Shown: piece by piece, positions 48,616 through 57,070 of the stretch
Position numbering within the stretch: the first letter of the stretch is position 1
How the letters are laid out: every line of letters starts with the position of its first letter
Assembly: GCA_009779195.1 (NCBI GenBank)
Contig: WRET01000007.1
Location: 1 to 64,000 of the forward strand
DNA: 64,000 nt
Direction of reading: 5' to 3'
Source of the DNA: Micrococcales bacterium
GTDB lineage: Bacteria > Actinomycetota > Actinomycetes > Actinomycetales > Cellulomonadaceae
The notes under the pieces: generated by a model
What the model saw: the letters and a program-made list of their open reading frames with translations, nothing else
Databases searched by the model: none
Told to the model about the DNA's origin: nothing
Program-made: the position numbers and the translations under genes

Positions 48616-48706
48616 ATAGTCAAGGTCGAGCGAGGAAGCACCCGCGGACGACTCGCGACGTCCGGCCTCGCGCCAAGACCGTCAGCCCACTCCATTCTGA
48701 TGTGTT

Positions 48707-48739
48707 GATATACACACAATAGCCAGTTGTGTTAATATC
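48707..48739. promoter_or_regulatory. Inverted repeat upstream of hipB, candidate autoregulatory operator
   Basis: GATATACACACAA-N7-TTGTGTTAATATC (11/13 arm match), ending about 20 bp before the ATG. Confidence 0.55.
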
Positions 48740-48760
48740 CTCTCAACTAGAGGAGACGGC

Positions 48761-49033
48761 ATGGTTCGGCGAGAGGTGAGCAGTGAGTTGGACTGGGCGA
48801 CGGTCCGGTCTGCGGACGGGTTGGGGACCTTCCTCAACCACTTGCGGGTGCAGCGGGGGTGGACGCAGGCAGACGTGGCCGAGCACCTGGGGATACCGCG
48901 GCGGTACCTGCACGAGCTGGAGAGTGGGAAGCAGATCTTGGCCTACTCTCGGCTGTTCTCGCTGATGAACCTGCTGAGGGCCCAGATGGTGCTACGAGCC
49001 GAGAGCGAGGAGAACGACCCGTGGCAGGTCTGA
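48761..49033 (+). CDS. hipB: XRE-family antitoxin HipB-like
   Basis: LGTFLNHLRVQRGWTQADVAEHLGIPRRYLHELESGKQILAYSRLFSLMNLL; overlaps hipA. Confidence 0.88.
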   Translation: MVRREVSSELDWATVRSADGLGTFLNHLRVQRGWTQADVAEHLGIPRRYLHELESGKQILAYSRLFSLMNLLRAQMVLRAESEENDPWQV

Positions 49034-50358
49034 ACGTGCTTGACGCGTGGTGCTACGGGGTGCACGTGGCCCAGCTGGTGCGTGTGGACGAGCGGCGGAT
49101 CGCCTGGGAGTGGACCGATGACGCCGTGCGCCAGTGGGGGAGCGACAGCCGGGTGGTCTCGCACCTGCTGCCGGTCGGGCAGGTGCCGCACCCGCTGGCG
49201 CCGAAGGTGTTCCTCGACGGGTACCTGCCTGAGGGGTCGGCACGGGTAGACCATGGCGTCGAGGCGGGGGTCGAACCGGACGACACGTTCGGGCTCGTCA
49301 GCGTGTACGGGCGGGACCTTGCTGGGGCTCTCGTCGTCGTGCCCGCAGGTGGACCGCCTGAACCTGACGACCCGGGGTACCAGCCGCTGACAGACGACGA
49401 CGTTGCCGACCGTCTGCGGCATACCGGGCGGCGCAGTGGGTACGACTCGTACTCGTCGTTGCCAGGTGTTGTTCCTAAGGTCTTGCTGCACCGCGATGGT
49501 GACCAGTGGTTCGCCCCCCAGCGCGGTGCGCCGTCGACGTGGATCGTCAAACGTGGGTCCGACGAGGGGCCAGCGTCCGACATCGTCGCCACCGAAGTGT
49601 TGTCGTTGCGGGTCGCCCGGCGTCTGGGACTGACCAATGTGGACGCCGACGTGGTCGAGCTGGGTGGTCTTCGTGGTATCGCGGTCCGGCGCTACGACCG
49701 GGCCGTCCAACCCGACGGGACTGTCCGCCGCCTGCACCAAGAAGACCTCGCCCAGGCCATCGGGCTCAACACCGACGACCCCGCGCGCAAAGCACAACGC
49801 GGTACCGCGACGATACCGTCCTGGGGCCACGCTGCGAAGGTCCTGGCCGCAGGTGGTGCTCGGCTCGACCAGCTGTTCGGTTTCGTCGTGCTCAACCACC
49901 TGCTGGGCAACACCGACCTGCACGCCAAGAACGTGTCGTTCGTCCACCCCCGCAGCGGTGGCACGGCGCTCGCGCCCGCCTATGACATCGCCATGCACCT
50001 GCACTCGACAACCGTGCGCCGCCAGGTCGCCCTCCAGGTGAACCACAAGAGCGCGTTCGACGACATCGGCTGGGAGGACCTGGTCGCCGAAGGCCACACG
50101 TGGGGCCTGGCCGACACCCAGTGCCAGACGTTGGCCACCGCAACCGTCAACCAGTTCCGTGCCGCTCTCGACGCCGAGCAGGCCACCGACGACCACCCGG
50201 GAGTCTGCGAGGCGGCCTGGCAGACAGTGCGCGCGCGGGCGGCCGAGCTCAGCGAACAGCTGGCAGCGGCTGGTGCCGACGTTGGTCAGGTTGACGGTGT
50301 GGGGTCGTTGCGGGCTGGACGCCCCGTGCGGGGGCACCATCGGCGGGGCAGGAGCTAG
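49024..50358 (+). CDS. hipA: HipA-family Ser/Thr kinase toxin
   Basis: STWIVKRGSDEGPASDIVATEVLSLRVARRLGL, FGFVVLNHLLGNTDLHAKNVSF, ALAPAYDIAM. Confidence 0.92.
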   Translation, partial: AGLNVLDAWCYGVHVAQLVRVDERRIAWEWTDDAVRQWGSDSRVVSHLLPVGQVPHPLAPKVFLDGYLPEGSARVDHGVEAGVEPDDTFGLVSVYGRDLAGALVVVPAGGPPEPDDPGYQPLTDDDVADRLRHTGRRSGYDSYSSLPGVVPKVLLHRDGDQWFAPQRGAPSTWIVKRGSDEGPASDIVATEVLSLRVARRLGLTNVDADVVELGGLRGIAVRRYDRAVQPDGTVRRLHQEDLAQAIGLNTDDPARKAQRGTATIPSWGHAAKVLAAGGARLDQLFGFVVLNHLLGNTDLHAKNVSFVHPRSGGTALAPAYDIAMHLHSTTVRRQVALQVNHKSAFDDIGWEDLVAEGHTWGLADTQCQTLATATVNQFRAALDAEQATDDHPGVCEAAWQTVRARAAELSEQLAAAGADVGQVDGVGSLRAGRPVRGHHRRGRS

Positions 50359-50407
50359 CCATCAGGCGTGCAACAGCGCGGTGGTGAGGACCGACAGCAC
50401 CCCGGTG

Positions 50408-50902
50408 ATGGGGCACACTGGGGCTGTGGGCTCCCCGGTGCCAGACGACGTGCTTGTTGCCACGTTGCTGCAAGACGTCGGCGCACAGCTGCGCGCGCGG
50501 GGGGAGCGGATGACCCGTCCGCGCCGCGCGGTGCTGACTGCTCTGGCCCGCCGCGGGGGGCACGTCTTGGCTGCTGAGGTCGTCGAGGCTGTCGGGCAGG
50601 TCGACCCGTCCGTGCACCGCGCCAGCGTGTACCGCACCCTGGACGCACTGTCTGCGCTGGGTGTCGTCCAGCACCTGCACCTGGGCCACGGTGGGACGGC
50701 CTACCACCTGTCCGACGGGGTGCACCACCACGTCCACGCCCAGTGCCAGTCGTGCGGTGCCGTCGAAGACCTGCCCGCGAACACCCTCGACGACGTCGCC
50801 GAACAGCTGGCCCTACGCTCCGGCTTTCTCCTCGACCCAGGTCACGTCGCCCTCTCCGGCACCTGTCGCACCTGCGCTCTGCACGGCACACACCACCACT
50901 GA
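50408..50902 (+). CDS. Fur-family metalloregulator (Nur/Zur/Fur-like)
   Basis: RMTRPRRAVLTALARRGGHVLAAEVVEAV, VHRASVYRTLDALSALGVVQHL, HHHVHAQCQSCGAVEDLP, CRTC, His-rich C-terminus. Confidence 0.92.
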   Translation: MGHTGAVGSPVPDDVLVATLLQDVGAQLRARGERMTRPRRAVLTALARRGGHVLAAEVVEAVGQVDPSVHRASVYRTLDALSALGVVQHLHLGHGGTAYHLSDGVHHHVHAQCQSCGAVEDLPANTLDDVAEQLALRSGFLLDPGHVALSGTCRTCALHGTHHH

Positions 50903-50921
50903 CCGTCGTTCGGTGGGGCGG

Positions 50922-51329
50922 CTATGTCTGCTGCTGGGTGTTCGTCACGTCGACCCCTGCCTTCGTGGCGCGGTCGGCCAGCACGGTGTCGAAAGTCGCG
51001 AGATCGGCACCCAGTGCCTGGGCGGTGGCCAGGACGATGGCGTCGGGGATGCGGAGCCCCGAATCGGCACGGGTTGTGGCGATGGCCACAGGGGCGACCA
51101 CGTCGCCTGGTTGTGTCGTCACTCCCGCCGCGCCGACCGCTGCCTGGGCTTTGGCGCCGACGTTCTTGCGGACAGCGCCGACCAGGACCTCAGCCAGCGT
51201 CAGCGGGTGCACAGTCATCGTCTGGGGGCCGAGGGATGTCATGAGGGCGACAGCGCGGCGATGGTGGGCGTCGGACGGTTCGAGAGCGGCGATGAGGACG
51301 CTCGCGTCCAGCACGGTTGTGCCCGTCAC
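50922..51329 (-). CDS. PIN-domain toxin (VapC-like)
   Basis: TVLDASVLIAALEPSDAHHRRA...LRIPDAIVLATAQALGADLATFD. Confidence 0.85.
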   Translation of the reverse strand: MTGTTVLDASVLIAALEPSDAHHRRAVALMTSLGPQTMTVHPLTLAEVLVGAVRKNVGAKAQAAVGAAGVTTQPGDVVAPVAIATTRADSGLRIPDAIVLATAQALGADLATFDTVLADRATKAGVDVTNTQQQT

Positions 51330-51574
51330 TGCGGCCACTCCGCCCGGAGCTCGTCGAGGTAACCCTCGGGGTACGTTCCTGCGAACTGGGCGAGGGCATG
51401 GACGGCAGCGGCGTGCTGGTCCTGCGTGTCTTCGAGGTGCTTGGCGCCTGCCACCACCAGCCGTACCAACGCCTGGGACCGGGGGATACCCGGCCATCTG
51501 CGCTGGGCCACGTCGAGGGCTCGGGCCACGTCGCCAGTGTCGGTGACCGCGTACCGAGGCTTTGTCGTCGGCAT
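51326..51574 (-). CDS. Antitoxin partner of the PIN toxin
   Basis: Small ORF overlapping the toxin start by 4 bp: MPTTKPRYAVTDTGDVARALDVAQRRWPGIPRSQALVRLVVAG. Confidence 0.7.
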   Translation of the reverse strand: MPTTKPRYAVTDTGDVARALDVAQRRWPGIPRSQALVRLVVAGAKHLEDTQDQHAAAVHALAQFAGTYPEGYLDELRAEWPQ

Positions 51575-51747
51575 AAGAGCAAGTGTAGCTCCCGAGGTCA
51601 TCGGTGCGACACCCATGTCATCCTCCCAGGTGGACGTCTTGTCGACGGTGGATATGGGTCTGGGTCGTCGTGTCATAGGTCCAGGGTGGGGCACCGCCCG
51701 GGTGGCCTGCGCCCATCGTGAAAACCTGTGGACAAGCCAGTGGACGG

Positions 51748-52503
51748 TCAGGGTTCGCTGACGAGGTTGGCGGCGACGAGCAGGTCGCGGTCGGCCAGGA
51801 CCTGTCCGGGGGTGGTGTCGGCGAGGACGCGGTGGTCTTCGCCGAGGATGACCGCACGGTCGGCGACCTGGTCCAGACGGTCCAGGTCATGGGTGGCGGC
51901 GACGATGGCAGTGCCTGAGGCGGCCAGGGTGGCCAGCAGGTCGTCGAGCCAGCGGCGCGAACGGGGGTCGAGGGAGGCGCCAGGTTCGTCGAACAGCAAG
52001 ACCTGCGGGTTCATGACCAGGACCGAGGCGATGGCGACCTTCTTCTTCTGGCCGCCGGACAGCTCGAAGGGGGTGCGGTCGATGAGGTCTTCGATACCGA
52101 GCAGGCGCAGGACGTCGGCGGTGCGGTCCGCGGTCGCACCGGGGGTCAGACCCAGCTGGAGGGGGCCGAAAGCGACCTCGTCGCGCACGGTCGGGCTGAA
52201 GACCTGCACATCAGGGTTCTGGAAGCAGAAGCCGACCCTGGCGCGGAACGCGGCGGAGATCCCGGCGTCTTCCAGGGCCTGTTCGGTCAGGGGCTGCCCG
52301 AACGCGGTGACCGTGCCCGAACCGGGGAAGACCAGCCCGGCGAGGACTTTCAGGAGCGTCGTCTTGCCGCAGCCGTTGGCACCGAGCAGAGCCAGACGCT
52401 GGCCAGGCAGGACGTCCACGGTGACCTGGTCCAGCGCGCAGAAGCGGTCGGCGTAGGAGTAGGACACGTCGTGGCACGACAGCACGACGTCCGTCTCACC
52501 CAA
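51748..52503 (-). CDS. ECF-type nickel/cobalt transporter ATPase (CbiO/NikO)
   Basis: LGANGCGKTTLLKVLAGL, FQNPDVQVFSPTV, FELSGGQKKKVAIA, LLFDEPGASLD; TTG start at 52503 inferred. Confidence 0.9.
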   Translation of the reverse strand: MGETDVVLSCHDVSYSYADRFCALDQVTVDVLPGQRLALLGANGCGKTTLLKVLAGLVFPGSGTVTAFGQPLTEQALEDAGISAAFRARVGFCFQNPDVQVFSPTVRDEVAFGPLQLGLTPGATADRTADVLRLLGIEDLIDRTPFELSGGQKKKVAIASVLVMNPQVLLFDEPGASLDPRSRRWLDDLLATLAASGTAIVAATHDLDRLDQVADRAVILGEDHRVLADTTPGQVLADRDLLVAANLVSEP

Positions 52504-53440
52504 GGGCACCGTCCCAGACCAGCAGGCCACCGAGCGTCGCGACGAGCACCAGCACCGCGACCAGGTCGGCCAGCCCGAAGCGGAAGGTCTGCAGGGTGCG
52601 GGTGTGGCCGCGGTAGCCGCGGGCGACCATGGCTTGGTGCACCTCGTCGGCCATGAGGTGCGACTTGCCGACCAGCGCCCCGACCGACGCACCAAGGACG
52701 GCCCGGCCTGTCCGGTCGTGACGCACCCCGGCGACGGTGCGCACCTGGCGGCTGGTCACCATATCGGCGACCACACCAGTGACCAGCACCAGGTAGCGGT
52801 GCGCCATCGACAGCACCATGCAGAAAACTCGCGGGACCCCCAGGGAGCCCAGGGCCGCGAACAACCGGTTCCACGACGTGGTGGCGGTGATGGTGAGCAC
52901 CACCGACACCGAGCACCCTGCCCGGGTGACCAGCAGCGCTGCCGCGGTCAGCCCTTGTGAGGTCAGGCCGTGGCCGGTGCCGTGCCACGTCCACAACGTC
53001 ACGACGACATCCCCGGCCCGGACCACCGACAGCGTCGCCGGGGCTGCGACGAACGCCGCGAAGACGGGGACGAGCACCCACGCCCGGCTCGTCTGGCGCA
53101 GGGGCACATGGCTCGCCAAGGCCAACCCCAGCACGAGCGCCCACGCGGCGAGCAGCACCACCACGTGGTGCACCAGGGCCAAGACGACGAGCACCGCGAC
53201 CATGGCCACTGCCGCCCCACGTGGGTCGAGGCGCTGCAGCAGCCCGCGGCGGGCAGCAGTCTCGTCGGCCACGACGACCTGGCGCAGCACCTGCGCAGAC
53301 TGGTCCGCCGTGGCCTCCAAGAACCCGCGTCGGCGGCGCTGGCCGTTCGGTTCGTACGCAGGGAGGTTGGGCTCATCCGCGACGAGCCAACCCGGCACCG
53401 TCACGGCATCCGGACCACGGACCGCGCACTCAGACGGCAT
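52496..53440 (-). CDS. ECF-type nickel/cobalt transporter transmembrane component (CbiQ/NikQ)
   Basis: Position between CbiM and CbiO; DEVHQAMVARGYRG coupling motif; ATG 53440. Confidence 0.85.
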   Translation of the reverse strand: MPSECAVRGPDAVTVPGWLVADEPNLPAYEPNGQRRRRGFLEATADQSAQVLRQVVVADETAARRGLLQRLDPRGAAVAMVAVLVVLALVHHVVVLLAAWALVLGLALASHVPLRQTSRAWVLVPVFAAFVAAPATLSVVRAGDVVVTLWTWHGTGHGLTSQGLTAAALLVTRAGCSVSVVLTITATTSWNRLFAALGSLGVPRVFCMVLSMAHRYLVLVTGVVADMVTSRQVRTVAGVRHDRTGRAVLGASVGALVGKSHLMADEVHQAMVARGYRGHTRTLQTFRFGLADLVAVLVLVATLGGLLVWDGALG

Positions 53441-54494
53441 CGCTGACAGCCCGGCCACGAGCGGTGACGGCCTGGACGGCGCGGGCGAGCAGGTACACCA
53501 CCACCCCCACGACCGCCACACCGAGCAGCGCCGACACCCAGTACCCCAGCACCGGGCTCTGGCCTTCGCCGAAACCGTAGTCGTCGATGAGGGTGTGGCT
53601 CCAGAACCCTGCGAACCGGTCCATCCCCACAGGGACCGCCTGCAGGCCGTGGCTTGCCAGGTCCAGGTCCGCCGGGGCCTCCTCGGCGAACGCTCCTCCG
53701 GGGGCGAGCAACCCCAGCGGGCACAGCGCGACCATGGCCACGACGAACCCGGCTGCCACAGTGACGGGCCGCACCCGTGGACGTGACGCAGCACGCGAGG
53801 CAGCACCGGTCGGCAAGGGGTGGGTACCAGCCAGACGCCCTGGCGCAGCGCGCACGAGATAGGCCAGCACCGCGGCGGTGAGGACCGCCTCGGCCGCACC
53901 AGCGAACGTCAGGTGCGGCACAGCCATGGCTGGGATGGTCTGGGCCAGGGTGTACGGGGAGTACAGGGGTGTGCCGTCGGCGCTGTGGTGCAAGGCAGGC
54001 TGCACCCCGAGGAACACTGCTGTGGACAGCCCCGCGACTGTGATACCGACGTACCCGGCCACACCAGCGGCCACGAGCCGTCGTCGGCTGTCCAGCGGTG
54101 AGCCCCCGGCGACCAGCCGGTACACCCCGAACCCGACGAACGGCATGATCACGGCGAGGTTCAGCGCGTTCACCCCGAAGGCGAGCACCCCGCCGTCGCC
54201 GAACACCAGCGCCTGCAGCACCAGTGCCACCGACACGGCGATGACCGCCGACCAGGGCCCGAGGACGACCGCCACCACCACCGCCCCGACAGCGTGCGCG
54301 CTCGTCCCCCCAGGCAGGGGGATGTTGAACATCATGATGAGGAAGACCAGGGCCGAGAACATGGCCAGCAGGGGCACGTCCTTGGTCTTGACCACGTCGG
54401 AGACCTTGCGGGTGGCGACCACCCAGAACGGCACCGTCGCCGCCAACGCGATGACGCAGGTCTGCGGCGAGACGTATCCGTCGGGGACGTGCAC
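53430..54494 (-). CDS. ECF-type Ni/Co transporter substrate-binding subunit CbiM/NikM fused to CbiN/NikN-like C-terminus
   Basis: (M)HVPDGYVSPQT N-terminal metal-site motif from GTG 54494; C-terminal AGFWSHTLIDDYGFGEGQSPVLGYWVSALLGVAVVG. Confidence 0.9.
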   Translation of the reverse strand: MHVPDGYVSPQTCVIALAATVPFWVVATRKVSDVVKTKDVPLLAMFSALVFLIMMFNIPLPGGTSAHAVGAVVVAVVLGPWSAVIAVSVALVLQALVFGDGGVLAFGVNALNLAVIMPFVGFGVYRLVAGGSPLDSRRRLVAAGVAGYVGITVAGLSTAVFLGVQPALHHSADGTPLYSPYTLAQTIPAMAVPHLTFAGAAEAVLTAAVLAYLVRAAPGRLAGTHPLPTGAASRAASRPRVRPVTVAAGFVVAMVALCPLGLLAPGGAFAEEAPADLDLASHGLQAVPVGMDRFAGFWSHTLIDDYGFGEGQSPVLGYWVSALLGVAVVGVVVYLLARAVQAVTARGRAVSDAV

Positions 54495-54550
54495 TGCCAG
54501 CCTCACGCTTCCTGGGCGTCGTCGGTGGCGCCCGCGCACACGCTACCCTA

Positions 54551-54567
54551 TTGCGACGTGTCGCGTT
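54551..54567. promoter_or_regulatory. Candidate Nur-like operator upstream of the Ni/Co importer
   Basis: TTGCGACGTGTCGCGTT; first 14 nt differ at one position from the site at 22887. 57 bp upstream of the CbiM start. Confidence 0.5.
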
Positions 54568-54655
54568 TACCGTTTTGGCCCAGGCGTCAGACCGGGGAGC
54601 GGCGCCCCCAGGCCATCAGCTACAGTGCGCGCAGGTCTGATCCAAGGAGGTCCTG

Positions 54656-55414
54656 CTGAGCACCGCACCACGTCTGGTCGCTTTCGACCTGGACGACACC
54701 CTCGCCGCGTCGAAGTCGCCCCTCGAACCGCAGATGAGCAAGCTGCTGGCCGAGCTGCTCAACCACGTCGAGGTGTGCGTCATCTCCGGGGGGCAGTTCG
54801 AGCAGTTCCGCACCCAGGTGGTCGAACAGCTACCCCAGCTGGACCAGACGCAGACCGCCCGCCTGCACCTCATGCCGACCTGCGGCACCCAGTACTGGCG
54901 TGCGGACGCGGCCGGCTGGGCACCGGTCTACGCCGAGAACCTCACCGACGACGAAAAACACCGCGCCACCGCGGCGCTGGAAGGACAAGCCCGGCGCCTG
55001 GGGCTGTGGGAGACCAAGACCTGGGGCCCGATCCTCGAAGACCGCGGCAGCCAGATCACGTTCTCCGCCCTCGGCCAGGCGGCCCCCGTCGCCGACAAGA
55101 GTGCGTGGGACCCGACAGGAGCGCGTAAGTCCGCCCTGCGTGAGGCCGTCGCCGCCCTCGTGCCCGACCTGGAGGTCCGCTCAGGCGGGTCCACGTCGGT
55201 CGACATCACCCGCAAAGGCATCGACAAGGCGTACGGCATGCGCAAGCTCGCCGAGGTCACTGGTATCGCCTTGGCCGACATGCTCTTCGTCGGCGACCGC
55301 CTCGACCCTGACGGCAACGACTACCCCGTCAAGGCCCTCGGTGTGCCCACCCACGCGGTCACCGGCTGGCAAGACACCGTCGACTACCTCGAAACCCTGG
55401 TCCCCACCCTGTAG
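54656..55414 (+). CDS. HAD-superfamily hydrolase (phosphomannomutase-like, HAD-IIB) with probable CTG start
   Basis: AAGGAGG at 54644-54650, then CTG (54656) AGCACCGCA...; motif I FDLDDTLAASK lies upstream of the first ATG (54734); C-terminal GDRLDPDGNDYPVKALG. Confidence 0.75.
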   Translation: MSTAPRLVAFDLDDTLAASKSPLEPQMSKLLAELLNHVEVCVISGGQFEQFRTQVVEQLPQLDQTQTARLHLMPTCGTQYWRADAAGWAPVYAENLTDDEKHRATAALEGQARRLGLWETKTWGPILEDRGSQITFSALGQAAPVADKSAWDPTGARKSALREAVAALVPDLEVRSGGSTSVDITRKGIDKAYGMRKLAEVTGIALADMLFVGDRLDPDGNDYPVKALGVPTHAVTGWQDTVDYLETLVPTL

Positions 55415-55433
55415 CTGGAAGCAGCTGGCGCGC

Positions 55434-55952
55434 TCAGTCCTCGGCTGGGGGCACCTGGTTGTCGAGAGCTTTGAACAGCTGGACCCCGGTGCCCAGCCCA
55501 CAGGTGATGATCTGGTCGAGCTGGTCGTCGTTGGCGCCCGACTCCAGGTCGACCGACACTTCCGCGTACACCGCGATCCGGCCGTCCTCCTCGCGCAGGT
55601 ACGACTTGGGCCAGATCCGTTCGCGGTTCCAGTCGTTGAGCGCCAGCAGGGCAGGGCGGCGCTGGCGCAGGGTCAGGGTCCGGGCCCAACGTCCGCGCAC
55701 CTGCACGACGTCCGCGTCGTCACCGAGCAGCAAGAACCAGAACTGGTGGGTGTTCCAGCTGCCGGTCAGGTCACCGTCGGCGTCGACGACGAAGCTGTAC
55801 CCGCGCCCGCGCAGGCACGTGGCGATGCGGTCGTGGTCCACCGGGAGCGGAAGGCCGCCGAGCGGCTCGGGGGTGACTTCAGGCTCCAGCGCCGGACGGC
55901 CGAAACGTCTGGTCCACCGGTTGGCTGCCCACTGCGTCCACGGTGTCCTCAT
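55434..55952 (-). CDS. YbjN-domain protein (paralogue 1)
   Basis: DHDRIATCLRGRGYSFVVDADGDLTGSWNTHQFWF...LNDWNRERIWPKSYLREEDG... Confidence 0.75.
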   Translation of the reverse strand: MRTPWTQWAANRWTRRFGRPALEPEVTPEPLGGLPLPVDHDRIATCLRGRGYSFVVDADGDLTGSWNTHQFWFLLLGDDADVVQVRGRWARTLTLRQRRPALLALNDWNRERIWPKSYLREEDGRIAVYAEVSVDLESGANDDQLDQIITCGLGTGVQLFKALDNQVPPAED

Positions 55953-56479
55953 GGCGCCTGCCCCACCGGGTCGGGGTAGTGGCTGTCCAGGGCGTCGAAC
56001 AGCATGGTTGCGGTGGCCAGGCCGCAGTGCAGGGTCCCGGAGAGCTGTTCGTCGGTCGCGCCGTGCTCGAAATCCACGGCGACCTCCCCGACGACGTGGA
56101 CGTGCCCGTCGTCGCGCACACGCACGTACGCCTTGGGCCAGATCCGCTCGGTGTTCCAGGTGTTGCAGAACTCCAGGATCTCGACCAGCCGTTCGATCGC
56201 CCCCTCGCGCTGCCAGTGCCCACGCACCTGCAAGATCTCTTGGTGCTCGCCGAACAAGAAGAAGTAGAACACCCGCGAGCGCCACAGCCCGCCCACATCC
56301 CCGTCGTTGTCGACGAAAAAGCTGAACGACGAGTCGGTCAGCCAGCGCGCCAGACGGTCAGGCGACAAGGCTGTGGGTGTCTCACCGAGCTCGTGGACGA
56401 GCAGGGCCACGATGTCGTCGGCGGAGCCAGGCGAGTGGTCGCGCGACCACCAACGCCTCATCCGTGACGACCACGACAT
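55949..56479 (-). CDS. YbjN-domain protein (paralogue 2)
   Basis: SPDRLARWLTDSSFSFFVDNDGDVGGLWRSRVFYFFLFG...CNTWNTERIWPKAYVRVRDDG... Confidence 0.75.
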   Translation of the reverse strand: MSWSSRMRRWWSRDHSPGSADDIVALLVHELGETPTALSPDRLARWLTDSSFSFFVDNDGDVGGLWRSRVFYFFLFGEHQEILQVRGHWQREGAIERLVEILEFCNTWNTERIWPKAYVRVRDDGHVHVVGEVAVDFEHGATDEQLSGTLHCGLATATMLFDALDSHYPDPVGQAP

Positions 56480-56575
56480 GTATGGCAGAGTACCTCCGGT
56501 CACCGACGGATTACGGACCCGCCCGGCGGGCCGACCCGGTATCCTCGGGGGCGTCGATACATCGGGAGCTCGGGC

Positions 56576-57070
56576 ATGTCGTACTTCGCCACGTCGATCG
56601 GTGCCGCTGCTTCGCTGGTGCCAGTCTCGGTCGACCGGCTTGCTGAGATCCTCGAGGAGCAGGATCCGCCGCTGCACTTCGGGTACAGCGACGACCGTTC
56701 CCGTCTCGGCGGGTTCTGGGACGACCACCTCGTAGAGTTCATCTTCCGTGGTGAGGTGCTGCAGATCCGCGCCCACTGGGGCCGTCCGCTGGCTGAGGAC
56801 CACACCCCTGAGCTCTTGGAATGGTTGAACACCCGTAACTGGCAGTGGATCTGGCCCAAGCTGTACGTCGAGCGTGACGACGACGACGGGCTGGCTGTGG
56901 CGGCCGAGCACTCCATCAACTACGAGCACGGTGCGTCCGACGAGCAGCTGTTGCTGCACGTGCAGTGCGCGATCGCCACGTCGTTGGCGGCGTTCAGAGA
57001 GCTGGACCACAAGTTCCCGCAGGCTGTGGAGGCTTTCCGCGCCGAGCACCCCGACTGGTGCGACGAGTGA
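56576..57070 (+). CDS. YbjN-domain protein (paralogue 3)
   Basis: SVDRLAEILEEQDPPLHFGYSDDRSRLGGFWDDHLVEFIF...LNTRNWQWIWPKLYVERDDD... Confidence 0.75.
   Translation: MSYFATSIGAAASLVPVSVDRLAEILEEQDPPLHFGYSDDRSRLGGFWDDHLVEFIFRGEVLQIRAHWGRPLAEDHTPELLEWLNTRNWQWIWPKLYVERDDDDGLAVAAEHSINYEHGASDEQLLLHVQCAIATSLAAFRELDHKFPQAVEAFRAEHPDWCDE

Noticed and set aside
47467-48708. 413-aa plus-strand ORF spanning the hairpin and the 47827-48549 gene
   Set aside because: Shadow ORF. The similar peptides on both strands (ANTIASCE...SHDAIVFA) only reflect the palindrome.
50340-50407. Autoregulatory Nur-like box upstream of the Fur-family gene
   Set aside because: No TTGCG-N6-CGCAA-like palindrome found in this interval.
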